Assembly (NCBI GenBank): GCA_027011835.1
Contig: JALUZN010000480.1
Coordinates: 1 to 17,354 of the forward strand
Source of the DNA: Draconibacterium sp.
Lineage (GTDB): Bacteria; Bacteroidota; Bacteroidia; Bacteroidales; Prolixibacteraceae
Direction: 5' to 3'
Length of the DNA stretch: 17,354 bases
Shown here: piece by piece, positions 4,710 to 12,632 of the stretch
Layout: every line of letters starts with the position of its first letter
How positions within the stretch are numbered: position 1 is the stretch's first letter
Program-made: the position numbers and the translations under genes
Notes under the pieces: model-generated
Database searches by the model: none
What the model saw: only the letters and a program-made list of their open reading frames with translations
What the model was told of the DNA's origin: nothing

Positions 4710-5816
4710 ATGAAACAATCAGAACTTTTCGAATTTGCTTGTCAGTGCCTTTTGCCGGATAAAAATACGGGACAAAAAAAAGGCATCGAAGAAAAATTTA
4801 TTTCGGGTGAGGTAGATTTGAATAGGTTTGTTTTTTTATGTAGCAACCACCTTGTTTTACCTGCCATTTATTTGCGTTTAAAAGACGCGGGATTAATAGA
4901 ACTTTTCCCGAATGAATATGTAGATCACTTAAAAGAGATATACGAAACAAATAAGAAAAGAAACCGCGACATCCTGCTGCAAATAGATGAAATAAGCAGC
5001 CGGTTGAAAAAAGAAAATATTGAGCCGTTATATCTAAAAGGAACTGCCAATTTGATGGACAATCTTTATTCTGATTTGGGAGTACGAATGATTGGAGATA
5101 TCGATTTTTTAGTGCAGGAAAAAGATTATTTAAAAACGGTAGATTTAATATTAGATTTGGGATACGAAAACCAGCATAAAATGTATGAAGATGCAAAAAG
5201 CTTCAAGCATTATCCACGTTTATTCAGAAAAGATGTTCCTGCCGATATTGAAATTCACCGTGTTCCTGTTAATATTCAATATTCAAAACAGTTTCATACC
5301 GACCTTCTATTTCAACATAAAAAAGCGATTAAAAACAGAAGTAACTGTTTTGTCTCTTCCGACGAGCATAAACTCATCCATACGTTTATTCACAGTCAGT
5401 TAAGTAATAAAGGGCATAAACGTATAACGTTAGAATTGCGAGATTTATACGATGCACAACTTTTATTAAAGAGAGTGGACGTTAATTCCGTTTTACCTCA
5501 GGTAGAAGAAAAGATAAAAGCCCGCGATTTTTTCGAGTATGTAAACTATCTTTTTAACCCTGAACAAATATCTTTAAGCGATAAACTTCCGAATAATTTT
5601 GCAGTTCGTCATCAATGGTTCTTAAATCATTCGCGGTGGCATCGCACCTATTTAAATATATTAAATTTTTACGAACTAATTATTATTCGTTATCTCTGGA
5701 GAATAATAAGAGCACCCTTTCAAAAATCCTCAATGAGGTATCTTTATGTTCGCCTTAAAGATCCGAAATGGTATAAGATGCATTTTAAAGGAGTTAGGGA
5801 TAGTTTTAGAAGATAA
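4710..5816 (+). CDS. PF14907-type nucleotidyltransferase family protein
   Basis: The product (368 aa) matches the uncharacterised nucleotidyltransferase family PF14907 (NTP_transf_5), a minimal NTase fold seen in surface-polysaccharide and some peptide-modification loci. The core runs from YLKG (108-111) through NLYSDLGVRMIGDIDFLV (117-134), where GDID supplies the paired aspartates (D130, D132) expected to bind metal. The third acidic position is probably in EIHRVP (E181). A helical region and a basic C-terminal tail (about 300-368, ending KGVRDSFRR) follow. No signal peptide or clear membrane segment is seen. The true substrate of the family is not known. Context with the sugar transferase and cupin across the repeat island suggests a polysaccharide locus. 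No strong promoter was found; paired CCGTC-N4-GACGG hairpins precede the start. Confidence 0.83.
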   Translation: MKQSELFEFACQCLLPDKNTGQKKGIEEKFISGEVDLNRFVFLCSNHLVLPAIYLRLKDAGLIELFPNEYVDHLKEIYETNKKRNRDILLQIDEISSRLKKENIEPLYLKGTANLMDNLYSDLGVRMIGDIDFLVQEKDYLKTVDLILDLGYENQHKMYEDAKSFKHYPRLFRKDVPADIEIHRVPVNIQYSKQFHTDLLFQHKKAIKNRSNCFVSSDEHKLIHTFIHSQLSNKGHKRITLELRDLYDAQLLLKRVDVNSVLPQVEEKIKARDFFEYVNYLFNPEQISLSDKLPNNFAVRHQWFLNHSRWHRTYLNILNFYELIIIRYLWRIIRAPFQKSSMRYLYVRLKDPKWYKMHFKGVRDSFRR

Positions 5817-5912
5817 ACTTGTTTATTTCGAAAACAATATTTAAGTCCGTGAACTAAACATTTAAATTATTAAAATGTCTGGTTCTCGAGTAAAACAAAC
5901 AATATTATATTA

Positions 5913-5987
5913 CCCCTCTATAATTTTCCGCATAGCGATACCCGGAGCAATTGCTATATGGCAATTGTGCGGAAACAAGAATAGGGG
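5913..5987. repeat. Long imperfect hairpin with two alternative pairings
   Basis: The outer arms CCCCT (5913-5917) and AGGGG (5983-5987) enclose TTCCGCA (5926-5932) pairing with TGCGGAA (5968-5974). Innermost is the perfect stem CAATTGC (5948-5954) with GCAATTG (5961-5967) around loop TATATG. A 15-nt insertion lies on the left side only. A local alternative pairs the CCG just before the inner stem with the CGG after it. It may be a structured RNA or the relic of a palindromic mobile element. Confidence 0.5.
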
Positions 5988-6203
5988 AATTAATGGACAA
6001 CCAAACAAAAACCTTTGTCCGCAATAATTTGTTAACCGAAACAATAACATTATTAAAGATTTATAAAGTTCTGCCGTTTCTTTAATGAGAGTGTAGATTT
6101 TTCCTGATAAAGAATGCGATCTAATTGCTTTAAATTGATATATCCGTAAAATCGGTAAATTCCAATCTTAGGTTTAAAAATGCCCGACTTTATCTACAAA
6201 TTT

Positions 6204-6257
6204 AAGGGGTTGTGAGGGAATAACCTTTCCGGTTATTTTATACCTTCACAACCCCTT
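6204..6257 (-). terminator. Possible terminator of the pnt operon
   Basis: AAGGGGTTGTGA (6204-6215) pairs with TCACAACCCCTT (6246-6257), and AATAACC with GGTTATT closes the inner part around loop TTTCC. It starts 26 nt beyond the pntB stop in the direction of transcription. Only AAATTTG follows rather than a clean U-run, so it may terminate weakly or mainly protect the 3' end. Confidence 0.5.
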
Positions 6258-6283
6258 GGAGTGTAACTCTTTCGTAAAATAAG

Positions 6284-7726
6284 TTACATACTTTTTATTT
6301 CGCTAACCAGTTTGGTAATAGAGCTTTTTGCATCGCCAAATAACATCCGGGTTTTCTCGTTAAAGAAGAGGAAATTCTCAATTCCGGCATATCCTTTTCC
6401 CATTCCTCGTTTCATAATAATAATGTTCTTTGCAAGGTGAGCGTCTATTATCGGCATTCCGTAAATGGGGCTCGATGGGTCGTCGTATGCCGCCGGATTA
6501 ACCACATCGTTAGCTCCAATAACAATGGCAACGTCTACGTTTGGCATATCCGGATTTATATCATCCATTTCAACAAGTTTCTCGTACGGAACATCGGCTT
6601 CGGCGAGCAGAACATTCATGTGCCCCGGCATACGGCCGGCTACCGGATGAATTGCATATTTAACTTCAACACCTTTTCCTTCTAACAATGTGTCGAGTTC
6701 GTGAGCAATGTGTTGAGCTTGTGCAACTGCAAGTCCATATCCGGGAATTATAACTATTTTTTGCGAATAGCTTAAGAGAACAGCGGCATCGCTAAGTTGA
6801 ATCTCTTTTATTGTACCGTGTTCGTTTCCTACACCGGCAGCTCCGCCACCGCCAAATGCACCAATAATTACATTTAGTAACGACCGGTTCATTGCTTTAC
6901 ACATAAGCATGGTAAGTATCATTCCGGCTGCTCCAACAAGAATTCCACCCAAAATCATAGCTTCATTGTTGTATATAAAGCCTGCCATTGCTGCTGCAAT
7001 TCCTGTTAACGAGTTAAGCAGCGAAATAACAACCGGCATATCGGCACCACCAATTGGCATAACAAACATAACTCCGTAAATAAGTGCCAGTGCCATAAGA
7101 GTGTATATTGCCCAAATCATTTCCGAGGGCTCGTTGGGCGATATAATTATAAATACTGTTAGTGCAACGGTAATAATTAGTAAAACCAGATTGAGGTACG
7201 TCATAAATGGTTTCATAATATCGCCAACTTTGCCGTCGAGCTTACCATAAGCTATCATACTTCCGCTAAAAGCAATAGCGCCAATTACCAAACCTAAAAC
7301 CGTTACCAGTATTGAACTTACATCGCCGGCTACTGCATTCGGGTATTCTAAAAGTGCAACCAACATTGATGCAGCGCCACCGGTAGCATTATATATCGAT
7401 ACCAGTTGCGGCATAGCGGTCATTTTAATTTTACGTGCTACAATCCATCCAATTACCGAACCCACACCAATTGACGCAAGAATAATCCAAACGTTGGTTA
7501 ATGGTATTCCCGAACCGTTTGGGGCTTTGTGTAACAACAGTGTTGTCAGCATGGCAAGTCCCATTCCGCCGGCAGCCCATAAATTTCCCCGTCTGGCTGT
7601 TTCGGGGTGCGAAAGTAGTTTCAATCCAAAAACAAATAAAAGTGCGGCAATCAGGTAACTTAATTCAAGCAATGTGTCGCCAATGGTAAAGTTAATCCCA
7701 TTTAATGTTCCTATAATTTTATCCAT
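6284..7726 (-). CDS. pntB: Proton-translocating NAD(P) transhydrogenase, beta subunit
   Basis: The product (480 aa) is the beta subunit of the inner-membrane transhydrogenase, which couples hydride transfer from NADH to NADP+ with proton entry and so supplies NADPH. Residues about 18-300 form the multi-helix domain II. The rest is domain III, the NADP(H) site, with IPGYGLAVAQAQ, HPVAGRMPGHMNVLLAEA, VIGANDVVNPAAYDDPSSPI, KRGMGKGYAG and MLFGDAKSS. At the place of E. coli beta-His91 (after MPQLV) the sequence reads IYNATGG, so Asn113 appears to replace the His. That is seen in some three-subunit enzymes. It follows pntAB by 6 nt in the order pntAA-pntAB-pntB. The length is normal and no damage is visible. 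Confidence 0.97.
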   Translation of the reverse strand: MDKIIGTLNGINFTIGDTLLELSYLIAALLFVFGLKLLSHPETARRGNLWAAGGMGLAMLTTLLLHKAPNGSGIPLTNVWIILASIGVGSVIGWIVARKIKMTAMPQLVSIYNATGGAASMLVALLEYPNAVAGDVSSILVTVLGLVIGAIAFSGSMIAYGKLDGKVGDIMKPFMTYLNLVLLIITVALTVFIIISPNEPSEMIWAIYTLMALALIYGVMFVMPIGGADMPVVISLLNSLTGIAAAMAGFIYNNEAMILGGILVGAAGMILTMLMCKAMNRSLLNVIIGAFGGGGAAGVGNEHGTIKEIQLSDAAVLLSYSQKIVIIPGYGLAVAQAQHIAHELDTLLEGKGVEVKYAIHPVAGRMPGHMNVLLAEADVPYEKLVEMDDINPDMPNVDVAIVIGANDVVNPAAYDDPSSPIYGMPIIDAHLAKNIIIMKRGMGKGYAGIENFLFFNEKTRMLFGDAKSSITKLVSEIKSM

Positions 7727-7732
7727 AATTCC

Positions 7733-8044
7733 CTACTTTTTTTTCTTTTTAAACATTTCTAACATTCTGTCGGTTACGGCAAAACCGCCAACCACGTTAA
7801 GTGTTCCGAAAATGAGTGCTAATATTCCCAGCACAAGACTTAACGAAAATTTTGTGAGGTCGGCGTGACCTACTAAAATGATGCCGCCAATAATAATAAC
7901 TCCACTAATTGCATTTGCCCCCGACATTAACGGGGTGTGCAAAACTGCCGGAACATTCGAAATCACTTCAATACCCACAAATATGGATAGAGCGATGATG
8001 AATATGGCTTCTTTATATTCAAAGAAAAATTTTAATACTTCCAT
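7733..8044 (-). CDS. pntAB: NAD(P) transhydrogenase subunit alpha 2 (membrane part)
   Basis: The product (103 aa) corresponds to the C-terminal membrane segment of fused PntA, encoded separately here as in Rhodospirillum rubrum. Three hydrophobic helices are visible (about 12-29, 45-60 and 66-90). The conserved stretch NVPAVLHTPLMSGANAISG (30-48) includes His36, the likely proton-path histidine of alpha-2 subunits. A short basic tail (FKKKKK) closes it. It is 12 nt downstream of pntAA and 6 nt upstream of pntB, so one transcript and a fixed complex stoichiometry are likely. Confidence 0.95.
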   Translation of the reverse strand: MEVLKFFFEYKEAIFIIALSIFVGIEVISNVPAVLHTPLMSGANAISGVIIIGGIILVGHADLTKFSLSLVLGILALIFGTLNVVGGFAVTDRMLEMFKKKKK

Positions 8045-8056
8045 TTTTATCTATTT

Positions 8057-9187
8057 TTAAGCTTTTTCAATTACCGATTTTACCCGCTCGTTATAAATCT
8101 CTTTGGCGTGAGTAATGCAGGTTCCTTTTACAATATCATCTTCAAAATTGAGTTTCAATTCGCCCTCTTCGCCTATTATTAACTTCATAAAGTTTAGAAC
8201 ATTTTTTCCAAACATTCTGCTGGCATCTACGGGCATTTGTGCCGGATAATTCGACTGGCCAATAATAGAAACTCCGTTATAATTAACTGTTTCGTTGTTT
8301 TTTGTCAGCTCGCAGTTTCCTCCGCTCGATGCTGCCAAATCAATAATTATCGAACCGGGTTTCATGGCATCAACAGCTTCTTTAGGAATTAAAAGAGGAG
8401 CTTTTCTTCCCGGAATTTGTGCTGTACAAATTACTACATTTGCTTTTGCTGCATGGTCGTTAATAGCTTGCTGTTGTTTTTTCTTGAACTCTTCGGTTTG
8501 TTCAACAGCATAACCACCGGCAGCAGCATCTTCGGTTGCTCCTTCAACTTCAACAAATTTGCCTCCCAAACTCATTACCTCCTCCTTCACTGCCGAGCGA
8601 ACATCGAAAACCTGAACTTGTGCACCCAATTTTCGTGAAGTTGCAATAGCTTGTAATCCGGCAACTCCGGCTCCTAATATTAAAACGTTTGCCGGCCGAA
8701 TGGTTCCTGCAGCGGTCATAAACATTGGGAAGAAAGTCGGCAGTTTTATAGCTGCTTCCAAAACAGCCATGTATCCCGAAACCGTTGCCATCGACGATAA
8801 AATGTCCATGGCTTGTGCACGCGATGTACGCGGAATAAGATCGAGACTAAACGTTGTAATTCCCTTGTCGAGGAAAGTTTTTACCAACTTGGTTTCCCAA
8901 AGAGGATTAAATGCACTTATCCAAACTTGTGTGGTTTTAATTTTCTGAATATCGTCGTCGGAGGGGGGCTGAATTTGCAACAAAACTTCTGCTTGTTCAA
9001 AAATGTCGGCCCGGCTTAATACTTTTGCACCTATTGCTTCGTAGTCGGCATTGGTTGCAAAAGCTGTAGACCCCGCTTCATGCTCAACCAAAACCTCCAC
9101 TTTCAGGTTGGTGAAAGCTTTTACACCCTCCGGAAGTAAGGCTACCCGGGTTTCATCTCCCGGCTCTTTTAATAATCCAAGAATCAT
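8057..9187 (-). CDS. pntAA: NAD(P) transhydrogenase subunit alpha 1 (NAD-binding)
   Basis: The product (376 aa) is the soluble NAD(H)-binding domain I, of the AlaDH/PNT family. N-terminal LLKEPGDETRVALLPEGV (5-22) is the family start. RTSRAQAMDILSS (120-132) is the conserved loop, and LILGAGVAGLQAIATSRKLG (169-188) is the Rossmann nucleotide fold with GAGVAG at 172-177, followed by VQVFDVR. Later motifs are ICTAQIPGRKAPLL, IIDLAASSGGNCELT and PVDASRMFGKN. The length matches stand-alone PntAA proteins, and the transmembrane part is the next gene. It is the first gene of the pnt operon. The CRP-like palindrome and -7 box upstream suggest regulation in response to carbon or redox state, an inference. 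Confidence 0.97.
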   Translation of the reverse strand: MILGLLKEPGDETRVALLPEGVKAFTNLKVEVLVEHEAGSTAFATNADYEAIGAKVLSRADIFEQAEVLLQIQPPSDDDIQKIKTTQVWISAFNPLWETKLVKTFLDKGITTFSLDLIPRTSRAQAMDILSSMATVSGYMAVLEAAIKLPTFFPMFMTAAGTIRPANVLILGAGVAGLQAIATSRKLGAQVQVFDVRSAVKEEVMSLGGKFVEVEGATEDAAAGGYAVEQTEEFKKKQQQAINDHAAKANVVICTAQIPGRKAPLLIPKEAVDAMKPGSIIIDLAASSGGNCELTKNNETVNYNGVSIIGQSNYPAQMPVDASRMFGKNVLNFMKLIIGEEGELKLNFEDDIVKGTCITHAKEIYNERVKSVIEKA

Positions 9188-9204
9188 AAATATCGATTTT
9201 TAAG

Positions 9205-9220
9205 TGTGACAAAGGTCACA
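9205..9220. promoter_or_regulatory. CRP/FNR-family-like palindrome before the pnt operon
   Basis: TGTGACAAAGGTCACA is a perfect 6-bp dyad with a 4-bp centre. It equals the E. coli CRP half-sites TGTGA-N6-TCACA exactly. It lies 18-33 bp upstream of the pntAA start codon and touches the -7 box (minus strand TAACTTTG, 9226-9219), so a bound protein would more likely repress than activate. Binding by a Bacteroidota Crp/Fnr relative is inferred. Confidence 0.5.
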
Positions 9221-9226
9221 AAGTTA
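9219..9226 (-). promoter_or_regulatory. -7 promoter box of the pnt operon
   Basis: Read on the minus strand, TAACTTTG matches TAnnTTTG and is 31 nt before the pntAA ATG. No -33 box is evident at the right spacing. Its last two bases overlap the edge of the palindrome at 9205-9220. Confidence 0.45.
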
Positions 9227-9343
9227 ATAATTTTTAATCATCGTTTGCGTTAACGGAATGTTGTTTTATGAAGAAATTTATCACATACTTATGTTAATTA
9301 GCATATGTTTATAATCCTCTCGTTAACTACATTAAAAACAATT

Positions 9344-9375
9344 AATCATGCATAAAGTTCAATGCTTTAATGATT
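9344..9375 (-). terminator. Weak terminator-like hairpin after the DUF1501 gene
   Basis: AATCATGCAT (9344-9353) pairs with ATGC and ATGATT (9362-9375) with a 4-nt bulge. In the minus direction it is followed by AATTGTTTTT. It would end the DUF1800-DUF1501 transcript about 90 nt after the stop and before the pnt promoter. The stem is AU-rich and modest. Confidence 0.3.
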
Positions 9376-9465
9376 GTCTTCGGTTTTTAATTTATGGTAA
9401 ATAGCAAAAGTTTCTATTTAGGACTGCTAAAAAACAACTAAACATATGACATACAGTTAGATATC

Positions 9466-11019
9466 CTATTTTATCGTTAATTTCTGTGTAGTTCTTTCTG
9501 AATTGCTTTCCAATACGAGTACATATTGTCCGCTTTTTAGTTGGTTTCGAGAAAAAACAAGGGTTTGTTTGCCCGCTTCAAAATTTCCCGATGCAATTGT
9601 TCTTATCTCTTTTCCCGAGTAGCTATAAAGTTTTAAGTTTATTTTTCCTCCTGAAGTTTCGAATGTAATTTGTGCCTGATTTGTAACCGGATTGGGAAAA
9701 ATAGTTTGTATTGAAATTGTTTTTACAGGAGCCGAAATGTCGCCGGTAGCAACGGTTGATTTTAATATGGGTAAAATTTCAAAATCATCGAAAAGAATAG
9801 TTTTTATATCGGTTGTTTTTACCCCCAGCCATTGATTTAATATGGATGCATAAACCGACCGGAAATCGATTTTCATGGGAACGTTCGTGCGTTTTTCAAC
9901 GGTTTCGGGAATGGTTGGGTTTTCTCCGAAAACTGTTGGGTTAACCCGGCTTCCGAATAGCATAATGGGGTAGGCTTCGCCGTGGTCGGTCCCGTAACTT
10001 TTATTCGATGCAATTCGCCGTCCAAATTCACTGTAAATCATCGATATTACATCGTCTTCCCGGTTTTGTAATTTTAATTCATCTTGAAAAGCATATACTG
10101 CCTGAGAGAGCGATTGAAGCAATTCGGCATGTTTCCCTGTTGCTGTATCTCCGGCGACAACCTGTCCCGAGTGAGTATCGAAACCACCCATATTTACAAT
10201 ATATATCGGAGTTGATAATCCTCCGGAAATGAGTTGGGCAACAATTTTTAATTTTTCGGCAAGCGAATTATTTTCGGGCCACTGTGTCGAACGAATTTCC
10301 GATAAATTGGCAGCAGCCGAAACAACTTTTAAGTATTTCTCGGTGCTTTGCATAACCTGTGAGATGTATTTTAGTTCGTATCCGAACGGCGTATCGGGAT
10401 ATTCTTGTTCGTCTGACTGCGACTCGTAAACCGAATCGGTTTGTTTTAACACAACACCCATATTCACCGTATTTCCCTGACTAGAGGGAGAGTTGCCCGA
10501 CCCGATTGTTATGGCAAGCGGGTGAGGATTTTCTTCGTTGGGGTAGTTTTCAGGATATTCGGGGTTTAGCATATTCAGGTACCTGCCAAACCACCCCGAA
10601 GAAACTACGGTGTGCGAATCGGAGGCAGAGAGAACAATCTCTTTCGACCTGAAATGCGACAAGTTGGGATTTGGATATCCGATGTTTTGAATAAACATCA
10701 TTTTTTCGTCGATATAAAGCTCTTTTATTCCCGCGAGAGAGGGGTGAAGTCCCTGCAATTTCGTTAGGGGTAAAATTTTATCTTTTGGAAGAATAATTTC
10801 GGGGCGCACTTTTGCCAGATTGTCGTACATATCTAGCGGAATAAGCGTATTTAATCCATCGTTCCCGCCGTCGAGCTGTATCAAAACCAGTACACGACCA
10901 TTTGTTTGTTCGGGGCCGAAATGCGCATTGGCTGCCAAAACCTGAATGGCCTGACCATTTAATAAAATTGGCAACGAAATAAATGCAGCACTGTTTTTTA
11001 TGAATTTTCTTCTATCCAT
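9466..11019 (-). CDS. DUF1501 secreted protein with T9SS sorting domain
   Basis: The product (517 aa) belongs to DUF1501 (PF07394), a sulfatase/alkaline-phosphatase-fold family of unknown substrate. The N-terminus DRRKFIK (2-8) plus a hydrophobic stretch to about residue 30 resembles a twin-arginine signal. Family motifs are VLIQLDGGNDGLNTLIPL (45-62), SHFRSKEI (121-128), NMGGFDTHSGQ (276-286) and EFGRRIASNKSYGTDHGEA (331-349), which contain the Asp/His residues of the presumed metal site. From about 438 a second domain begins with TIFPNPVTNQAQITF and ends LESNSERTTQKLTIK, the type A C-terminal sorting signal of type IX secretion. The protein is therefore expected to be exported to the cell surface or medium. 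It follows the DUF1800 gene by 5 nt, an almost universal pairing in Bacteroidota. Confidence 0.9.
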   Translation of the reverse strand: MDRRKFIKNSAAFISLPILLNGQAIQVLAANAHFGPEQTNGRVLVLIQLDGGNDGLNTLIPLDMYDNLAKVRPEIILPKDKILPLTKLQGLHPSLAGIKELYIDEKMMFIQNIGYPNPNLSHFRSKEIVLSASDSHTVVSSGWFGRYLNMLNPEYPENYPNEENPHPLAITIGSGNSPSSQGNTVNMGVVLKQTDSVYESQSDEQEYPDTPFGYELKYISQVMQSTEKYLKVVSAAANLSEIRSTQWPENNSLAEKLKIVAQLISGGLSTPIYIVNMGGFDTHSGQVVAGDTATGKHAELLQSLSQAVYAFQDELKLQNREDDVISMIYSEFGRRIASNKSYGTDHGEAYPIMLFGSRVNPTVFGENPTIPETVEKRTNVPMKIDFRSVYASILNQWLGVKTTDIKTILFDDFEILPILKSTVATGDISAPVKTISIQTIFPNPVTNQAQITFETSGGKINLKLYSYSGKEIRTIASGNFEAGKQTLVFSRNQLKSGQYVLVLESNSERTTQKLTIK

Positions 11020-11024
11020 CTTTT

Positions 11025-12632
11025 TTAAATTAATTGATATTCAGCCATTAAACAAATTTTACCAATCAGTTTTATTAACCTTCTTGCTACGGCTTTTTTC
11101 TGATTTACATCGTCGGGATTATTAACAAATCTGTTCCATTCAATAGTCCACTCCGAATCGGGGAGGCCTGGAATTAATACACTTTTAAGTTCGGTAATTT
11201 GTTCCGCAGATACCTGTTTGGGGAAAAGAAGGTTGGTTAGTGCAGGTATTAGTATGTCAATTTCGGAAGGTGAGGGGGTAATTTTTATGACAAATTCTAT
11301 GGGGTCGAATTGGAGTTTTTTGTATTCGCTTTTGGGGCGAATTCCCCACGCAACTACAGAACTAATAACTTTTGCACGATTTGGAACACTAGCTGTATTA
11401 ATCCATAGTTGGTTGTAATTTGGTTCGAGGTACCACGCCGGCCAACCGGCTACATCGGGTGGGTCGCCAATCTCCAAATCCTGAATTTTTGTCCGGTAAT
11501 AAATCCAATTCCAGAAATAATAAAGCTCGGTAATATCTTCCCCGTTGGGAGAAGGAAATTCAAGCTGCCTTAAAACACCTATTGTAAACTCGAGTGGATT
11601 TTTTATCATACACCCGCGGAAATTGATGTCGAAGAAATGCTCGCTGCTTAGCAGTTTTTTTAATACAGGTTTTAACTCAAAATTACTTTCATAAAAGAGT
11701 GTTGCAAGTGGTTCAATAATACTGTTTTCAATCTCTTCGTCGATATTATAATAAACAAACCACCGGTAAAGCTTCCTGACAAGGAAGCGTGCAGTCTCTT
11801 TTTTTCGAAATATCATATCGATAAGTTGCTTGTATTCAAGCTCCTCTTTGTTTGTAATTGTATAGTTTTCGAAAATATTTGAAAAAGTTTTTTGGCTTTT
11901 ATCGTGCCTGTACGATGCGAAAAACGAGGTGTCGTTGTTTGGGTTTGTTTTCCATCCGGTTAAAACTTTTGCTGCTTCGCGAATGTCGTGCTCGGTATAG
12001 TTGGTATAATTTCCTTCTTCTAAAAGTGGCCCTTTGCCAATGGTAAATAACTCGAGTAACTCGCGGGCGTAGTTTTCGTTTGGAGCCCCCACTTTATTGT
12101 GGTCGCCGTCGAGGTATTTCAGCATCCCCACATTTACTGTCATCTCTTTTGCCAATTCTTTAAAATTCCCCAATGCATTTTCGGTAAGTAATGTGTTGTA
12201 CCGATAATGAAAATTTGTATTTCGTACCACATCGGTTTCAATTACAAAGTGGTTGTGCCAAAACAGCACCATCTTCTCTTGCAACGACACATCCTGATTT
12301 AGCATTCTTCCCAGCCACCAGTGTGTGTAACTTGTTTTTCGGTGATAGCGATATTTGCTGTTGTATTTTGTGTTCACCCAGGTAGTTCCAACCGGAACCT
12401 CCTCGTCTTTTGTACTGTATCCAAGTGGAGGCGAGAGTGGTTCGGCAGGCTCTTGCATTAGATAATCTAAAGCTTCGGAAATGGTTTTTGTTTGCATAAA
12501 TTCAATTTCCGACTGCCGTGCCCCAAACATACAACGGTTAAGCAGATGTTTTGCTTTGTCGAACCCGAGTACGCCGGAGATGGGATTGAGGCTTAAAACT
12601 CCAGACTTTAACCTGTTTCTTGAGTTTTCCAT
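11025..12632 (-). CDS. DUF1800 family protein
   Basis: The product (535 aa) is a DUF1800 (PF08811) protein. Signature segments are KHLLNRCMFGARQSEIEF (28-45), FWHNHFVIETDVV (124-136), NENYARELLELFTIGKG (185-201) and IREAAKVLTGWKTN (217-230), all typical of the all-helical DUF1800 fold. Biochemical function is not known. The gene is almost always next to a DUF1501 gene, as here (5 nt gap, same strand), so the two products probably act together. No obvious signal peptide is seen at the annotated N-terminus (MENSRNRLKSGVLS), in contrast to its partner. The start codon at 12632 was chosen because no better in-frame ATG lies upstream. Confidence 0.9.
   Translation of the reverse strand: MENSRNRLKSGVLSLNPISGVLGFDKAKHLLNRCMFGARQSEIEFMQTKTISEALDYLMQEPAEPLSPPLGYSTKDEEVPVGTTWVNTKYNSKYRYHRKTSYTHWWLGRMLNQDVSLQEKMVLFWHNHFVIETDVVRNTNFHYRYNTLLTENALGNFKELAKEMTVNVGMLKYLDGDHNKVGAPNENYARELLELFTIGKGPLLEEGNYTNYTEHDIREAAKVLTGWKTNPNNDTSFFASYRHDKSQKTFSNIFENYTITNKEELEYKQLIDMIFRKKETARFLVRKLYRWFVYYNIDEEIENSIIEPLATLFYESNFELKPVLKKLLSSEHFFDINFRGCMIKNPLEFTIGVLRQLEFPSPNGEDITELYYFWNWIYYRTKIQDLEIGDPPDVAGWPAWYLEPNYNQLWINTASVPNRAKVISSVVAWGIRPKSEYKKLQFDPIEFVIKITPSPSEIDILIPALTNLLFPKQVSAEQITELKSVLIPGLPDSEWTIEWNRFVNNPDDVNQKKAVARRLIKLIGKICLMAEYQLI

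Larger units (their letters stand above)
5817..6283. other. 467-bp spacer with structured DNA, no firm gene
   Basis: Two convergent genes end here. The spacer contains a long imperfect hairpin (5913-5987) and a strong inverted repeat (6204-6257). An ATG at 5875 opens a 50-codon frame ending at TAA 6025-6027, which runs through the hairpin. It resembles nothing I know and may be chance. Between 6053 and 6193 the minus strand is open for 46 codons without a start codon (it includes GIYRFYGYINLKQLDRILYQ), also unrecognised and possibly a gene remnant. Confidence 0.5.

Noticed and set aside
6053..6193. Minus-strand 46-codon open stretch containing GIYRFYGYINLKQLD
   Set aside because: It has no start codon and no recognised family, and a frame this long is not rare in AT-rich DNA. 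It is noted only as a possible remnant.
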